Shown piece after piece: positions 61,001 through 64,000 of a DNA stretch of 64,000 bases; positions within the stretch are counted from its first letter, which is position 1; each line of letters opens with the position of its first letter. The notes beneath the pieces were generated by a model, which saw only the letters and a program-made list of their open reading frames with translations, had not been told where the DNA came from and ran no database searches. The DNA lies in contig NZ_JADBEG010000001.1 in the NCBI RefSeq assembly GCF_014873755.1, positions 4,652,501 through 4,716,500 on the forward strand, given 5' to 3'. Both the position numbers and the translations under genes were made by a program. The DNA comes from Amycolatopsis lexingtonensis (GTDB taxonomy: Bacteria; Actinomycetota; Actinomycetes; Mycobacteriales; Pseudonocardiaceae).

Positions 61001-61861
61001 GTCGACCGCGCCGCTCGGCGCGTTCAGCACCGACTCGACCATCCGCGCGCGGCTCTGCGCCTGCGCGCCTTCGGCGATGGCCGCGAAGTCGCGCTGCAGC
61101 GTGTCGCCCGCCGCGGACCGGAAGTCGACCAGCCGGTCGCCGAGCCGCAGCTCGGCGGCGCGGAGGGTGGCGAGCTCGCTCGGCGACAGCCCGGCGCGGG
61201 CGATGCCGAAGGACACCAGCGCCTGGCTGACCGACACCTGCTCGCCCGCGACGAGCAGCTCGTGCAGCCCGGCCGGGGTGCCGCCGAGGGTGCCGTCGCC
61301 GGCGCCCGCGGTGGCCGCGGTGTCGAGCGCGATGAGCGGCTTGGCGAGGTCGGAGAACGCCGTGATGGCCTGGCCGGGGTCGAGCTGGCCGCCGTCGACC
61401 TGGCGGCGCAGGAAGTCGAGGTTGCCCAGCTGCGAGGTGGCGGCGCCCGCGGCGCCGGCCACACCCGGCTCGATGGCGGCCGCGCGGGCCTGCGCGGCGG
61501 TGAACGGGGCGACCGCCGCGTCCGTGGCCTGGCGGGCCTTCGCGAGCTCGGGGGTCCCGCCGACGGTGCCCTCGGTCAGCATCGCCGCGGTGACCGTGCG
61601 CTCCTGCTGCAGCGCGCCGGTGAGCGCGCGCACCTGGCCGCCGAGCGCGACGAGCCGGTCGAGCCGCTGGTACTCGTCGGAGCGGCCGACCTGGGCCGCG
61701 ATCGTCGTGATGCCGAGCACCATCGCGATGACGATGGGGACGACGGTGACGGCCGAAAGCTTGACGGGGAGGCTCCAGTCGCGCCAGTGCACGAGCGCGT
61801 GCCAGGCCGCCTTCCCCTTCGACCGCCGGGGTGCTCGGCCGAGCAGCTCCCCCACGGGCAC
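58025..61861 (-). CDS. cvnA: CvnA, nitrate/nitrite-sensor-type histidine kinase-like protein
   Basis: This protein of about 1280 residues starts at GTG 61861 behind AGGAGAAGG (GTG 61885 is possible). Order: a transmembrane helix (PVKLSAVTVVPIVIAMVLGI), a helical extracytoplasmic NIT domain, a second transmembrane helix (LLAVLLFAAMVLAVAVVFLI), HAMP, and a HATPase_c domain with N-box LVAELLDNATAFS and DILDKGIGM. There is no clear phospho-acceptor His domain, as is usual for CvnA. The last 500 residues are low-complexity Pro/Gln/Gly-rich and contain two copies of one module (see repeats). Confidence 0.92.
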   Translation of the reverse strand: MPVGELLGRAPRRSKGKAAWHALVHWRDWSLPVKLSAVTVVPIVIAMVLGITTIAAQVGRSDEYQRLDRLVALGGQVRALTGALQQERTVTAAMLTEGTVGGTPELAKARQATDAAVAPFTAAQARAAAIEPGVAGAAGAATSQLGNLDFLRRQVDGGQLDPGQAITAFSDLAKPLIALDTAATAGAGDGTLGGTPAGLHELLVAGEQVSVSQALVSFGIARAGLSPSELATLRAAELRLGDRLVDFRSAAGDTLQRDFAAIAEGAQAQSRARMVESVLNAPSGAVDDAFRTLSAQDWNAASGAMRTQIGQVADRLGASASATSQELVDDASSGAGLLAVLLFAAMVLAVAVVFLITRQLLRSLKVLRRSALDVAETALPEAVRNIQEGRAQGTDVRPVPVQTDDEVGEVARAFDKVHHQALRLATEQAAMRTGYGSVFVNLSRRSQSLVQRQLQLIEQLERDEEDADQLATLFQLDHLATRMRRNNENLMVLSGAEPGRRSGKPVGTTDMLRAAVSEIEQYQRVQVQPPPPARIVGYAASDLMRLVAELLDNATAFSAPETSVTVASRLGEDGSLNIDILDKGIGMNEAEVAEANTRLTEAGSVDLATSRRMGLFVVGRLASRHRIGVSLHGGKDIVGVRATVVVPADLVMPVTDGPATGPIGALQQHPASPAAGNQLPRRQVNGNSRPRPIVPQQPAMGEERWPSASDLAGLSGNGPAVRPPSDLEISGTALFAPLPKDDDTPPPPRPTLPAVLPVPTQPPKPDELPAGKDLFSANETTLSDWWQQATATPPAPAPEPTPAPDRSETTPIFDEMLSAWFREDKPATPATPAASAASVTEEEPAEAEPAEAEPQERRSWDFASDENFRTVQARSQAAPTAFTEAGLPRRRRGEQLMPGSAVPPPAAPTPAPSRPELPVRDPADVRGRLSSFQQGVTRGRQQARQAKPQPGPGGAEQPTTGGAQPGTAGQAAGAPAQQTGTPAQQAAAPQQAAGSSAARQAGSPAAHQPGADEPTATQPGTPQQVAGSPAAQAGAGPEAPRPSGSPEAGTPRPNGAPASLPGRQRPSGAFPHPGEPQPNGLPQPRRQSPAVPNGLAHPGQAQPNPAAPQSGGTAAPSNGLHSPTAPRSGDAAPQPNGQPNPAPEVTANGRPSTPPSSLPTRRGAAPETPETPAPREETSAVEATAEWNFGTDDGWRAVQAVSQSTPATFTSAGLPRRRRGEQLLPGSAGPPTGATAPRPQRDAHDVRGRLRSFQQGIERGRHRTAQAAETNHETLEGE
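58063..58303 (-). repeat. Coding repeat in cvnA, distal copy
   Basis: Encodes WNFGTDDGWRAVQAVSQ, then GLPRRRRGEQLLPGS, then DVRGRLRSFQQGIERGR near the C-terminus of CvnA. The same block with changes is encoded at 59027-59284. Confidence 0.75.
59027..59284 (-). repeat. Coding repeat in cvnA, proximal copy
   Basis: Encodes WDFASDENFRTVQARSQ, GLPRRRRGEQLMPGS and DVRGRLSSFQQGVTRGR, the paralogue of the block at 58063-58303. Between the copies lie about 240 residues of Pro/Gln/Ala/Gly-rich sequence with many short PAQQ/SPAA-type repeats. Confidence 0.75.
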
Positions 61862-62861
61862 CTGACCTTCTCCTGCAACGGTCACGTGAGTGACTCCCTG
61901 TCCGGCGTCATGGATCCGCGTCGGCGGCGCGGCGTGCCGGCTCGAAGCGGGTGCCCGGACGGCCGCGCCGCCCGCACCATGCCACTTCGCCGTCGCCCTC
62001 GCTCGCCCCCGGCAGCCCGGCCGTCCGCGCGCCCGTCTCCGGGCAGGCACCGCCCCGACGTCCCGTGCAAGGGACTGTGCACGTGCACGACGCAAGTTGC
62101 GTTCTGCACGGTTGTCGAGATCAACTTTATCGGTGCCAATCGATCGCTGCGGTCAGCTGGGCCAAAGAATCGTACCCCCGATGCCGGGCCGGTCAATTTT
62201 GTCGTCCACTCGGGCGCTGACCTGCGAAAAGCGGATTCCCGGCCGAGAACCGCGCCTGCGTCGCTCCCAAAGGGGGAATTCCGGTTACCGGGCAGGCCTC
62301 ACCCAGCCATCCGGCCGTCACCCGGTTAGCCCAAGCAGGGCAGCAGCATACCTCGGACGATCTACACTCAGTACCCCCAACGGGTGGGTCAAGTCTCAAG
62401 ATGTGCCCGATCTTGTGGCGTTGCGAGCCATCGTCGCCCGACCTGGTGATTTCTTTCGAGAACCCGCGCCGACCAGTGGATCTTCGCCGCCACGCCACCC
62501 GCGGTCGACCCTCTTCGGCGCTACGGAACCGTACTGCGACTACGCCGGGTGACGGCCAGTCACCCGCGTCCAGCCGGATTACTTCGTTCGCCGCAGCGTA
62601 GGCCGAACGCGACAACGTCGCGTCACAATTTTTCTCATCATTACGGGTGATCTGCCCGTGATCTTGTCACCAAAAGCGTATTCGACACTTTCGACGAGAA
62701 ACCGAATACCCCGCCTTCCGGGCCCCGGGACCGCCCGGCCGCCTTCGGACTCCGCCGGACGGCGTAGTTACGATGTTCGCCTCGCAGACCGCAAGGGCGG
62801 CCGGCGCCCACCGCGGGCACCGGGTCCCGCCGCCACGCCAGGCTCTCTGCCGGAGGCACCC
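61862..62861. other. Gene-free region between cvnA and the symporter operon
   Basis: About 1 kb with no convincing gene on either strand; short frames here lack ribosome-binding sites and coding bias. G+C falls towards 62300-62700, which suits promoters for the minus-strand conservon and the plus-strand symporter operon. It includes the palindrome GTGCACGTGCAC near 62077 and CGACAACGTCGCG near 62609. No factor-binding site can be named with confidence. Confidence 0.5.
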
Positions 62862-63299
62862 ATGTACGACGTCGCGCGACCAGCGACGGGCAACGCCCTC
62901 GAGGAGACCGGCCGGATGCCGGCCCTCTTCACCGGGGAGCGCCCGTCCGGCGCCCCGCAGCGGCGGCCCGCCGCCCCCACCGGCCCCGACTACGCCGGGA
63001 TCCAGGCCAGCCGCGAGTTCGTCGCGCTGCGCCGCCGGTTCCGCGGGTTCGTCTTCCCGATGAGCTTCGCCTTCTTCGCCTGGTACATGACCTACGTGCT
63101 GCTGGCCGCCTACGCGCACGACTTCATGAGCCGGAAGGTGTTCGGCCAGGTCAACGTCGGCATCGTGCTCGGCATCGGCCAGTTCGCCAGCACCGCGCTG
63201 GTCACCTGGCTCTACCTCCGCTACGCGCGCCGCCAGGTCGACCCGCGCGTGGCCGAGCTGCGCGCCCGCGCGGGCGCGCCGGAAGGGACCCGCCGGTGA
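62862..63299 (+). CDS. DUF485 membrane protein, symporter partner
   Basis: This 145-residue protein starts at ATG 62862 with GGAGG upstream. A variable N-terminal half is followed by the DUF485 domain with two transmembrane helices: FVFPMSFAFFAWYMTYVLLA and VNVGIVLGIGQFASTALVTW. DUF485 proteins are encoded next to acetate/monocarboxylate symporters and probably assist them. Its stop overlaps the next start as GTGA. Confidence 0.9.
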   Translation: MYDVARPATGNALEETGRMPALFTGERPSGAPQRRPAAPTGPDYAGIQASREFVALRRRFRGFVFPMSFAFFAWYMTYVLLAAYAHDFMSRKVFGQVNVGIVLGIGQFASTALVTWLYLRYARRQVDPRVAELRARAGAPEGTRR

Positions 63300-64000
63300 C
63301 CGCCCTCGCCGCGGGCGGGGTGCCCGCCAGCAACCCGATCGTCAACACGGCCGTGTTCGCCCTCTTCGTGGCCATCACGCTGTACGTCGTCTACCGGGCC
63401 AGCAGCCGGAACTCGTCGACGTCGGACTACTACGCCGCGGGCAGCGCCTTCACCGGCCGCCAGAACGGCATCGCCCTCTCCGGCGACTTCCTGTCGGCGG
63501 CGTCCTTCCTCGGGATCGCCGGCGCCATCGCGATCCACGGCTACGACGGCTTCCTCTACTCGATCGGCTTCCTGGTCGCCTGGCTGGTCGACCTGCTGCT
63601 GATCGCCGAGCTACTGCGCAACACCGGGCGCTTCACGATGGGCGACGTGCTCAGCTTCCGGATGAAGCAGCGCCCGGTCCGCGCGGCGGCGGCGACGTCG
63701 ACGCTCGTCATCTCCTTCTTCTACATGCTGGCGCAGATGGCGGGCGCCGGCGGCCTGGTGGCGCTGCTGCTGAACGTGCACTCCAAGCTCGGCCAGGCGC
63801 TGGTGATCGGCGTCGTCGGCCTGGTCATGGTGCTGTACGTGCTGGTCGGCGGGATGAAGGGCACCACGTGGGTGCAGATCATCAAGGCGACGATCCTGCT
63901 GCTGTGCGGCGCGCTGCTCACGGTGTTCCTGTTCGGCAAGTTCGGCTTCTCGTTCTCGAACCTGCTCTCCTCGGCGGCCGAAAACAGCCCGCTCGGCGAC
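63296..64000 (+). CDS. Sodium/solute symporter, ActP/MctC-like (partial)
   Basis: The gene starts at GTG 63296 and runs off the right edge; 235 residues are visible. They contain SSRNSSTSDYYAAG, SGDFLSAASFLGIAGAIAI and YVLVGGMKGTTWVQIIKA, signatures of the SSS family and of ActP/MctC cation-acetate or monocarboxylate symporters, with about six transmembrane helices so far. With the DUF485 gene it forms a standard two-gene carboxylate uptake operon. It could take up acetate, propionate or pyruvate. Confidence 0.9.
   Translation, partial: MTALAAGGVPASNPIVNTAVFALFVAITLYVVYRASSRNSSTSDYYAAGSAFTGRQNGIALSGDFLSAASFLGIAGAIAIHGYDGFLYSIGFLVAWLVDLLLIAELLRNTGRFTMGDVLSFRMKQRPVRAAAATSTLVISFFYMLAQMAGAGGLVALLLNVHSKLGQALVIGVVGLVMVLYVLVGGMKGTTWVQIIKATILLLCGALLTVFLFGKFGFSFSNLLSSAAENSPLGD

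Noticed and set aside
62193..62615. A 140-residue minus-strand frame in the gene-free region upstream of cvnA
   Set aside because: No ribosome-binding site, no recognisable family and no coding-like composition; the region is better read as promoter and leader sequence.
62648..62664. GTGATCTTGTCAC before the symporter operon as a CRP/GlxR-type site
   Set aside because: The spacer between GTGA and TCAC is five bases instead of six, so the match is not convincing.

Overview
The window is about 70% G+C, packs genes into overlapping ATGA/GTGA operons, carries a conservon (cvnA-D) and an actinobacterial cholesterol-degradation regulon with KstR operators. This points to a high-GC soil actinomycete of the Pseudonocardiaceae, most likely Amycolatopsis or a close relative. 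That assignment is inferred from gene content and intergenic repeats; no rRNA or tRNA gene was seen. Both ends of the window cut genes.

Region 1 (1-5.6 kb) is an ECF sigma/anti-sigma pair of the SigL/RslA type. It lies between a secreted-protein gene cut by the left edge and a five-gene membrane redox operon: lipoprotein, DUF4142 protein, di-heme ferric-reductase-like protein, 3Fe-4S ferredoxin and FAD ferredoxin reductase. Both flanking transcripts carry the same promoter, TGAACC-N16-CGTATC, so this looks like a self-contained regulon.

Region 2 (5.9-17.3 kb) holds detoxification and export genes: a DHA2-type MFS pump divergent from a LysR regulator, a partly duplicated AraC/VOC cassette around a second MFS gene, and a short UvrA-like (DrrC-type) ABC protein. 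A 950-bp IS5-like element has inserted with an AAT duplication into a long palindrome behind the UvrA-like gene. A fatty acid desaturase, an MBL-fold hydrolase and a small Smr protein follow.

Region 3 (19.2-47.2 kb) is steroid catabolism: hsaACDB for rings A/B; a Delta4-type and a Delta1-type 3-ketosteroid dehydrogenase; kshA, a small Cys-rich protein gene and kshB; a ChsH3-type hydratase; a stand-alone flavokinase; ltp2-chsH1-chsH2-chsE2-chsE1 for the last side-chain cycle; a FadE34-like two-domain dehydrogenase; and kstR itself. Six KstR-type operators (TNNAACNNGTTNN[A/C/G]) tie these units together. Between them lie an alpha/beta hydrolase and an F420-type reductase sharing a KstR box, a WS/DGAT acyltransferase, a frameshifted esterase gene and a SWIM/SNF2 pair. 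Mce4, hsaEFG and cyp125 are not in the window.

Region 4 (47.3-64 kb) holds a methyltransferase; a small accessory island (unknown protein, PP2C-like protein, and a convergent two-TM Nudix-like protein); fused isobutyryl-CoA mutase icmF; an ArsR-led stress operon with a clear promoter and operator; the cvnABCD conservon, whose CvnA carries a duplicated C-terminal module; and a DUF485/acetate-type symporter pair cut by the right edge.
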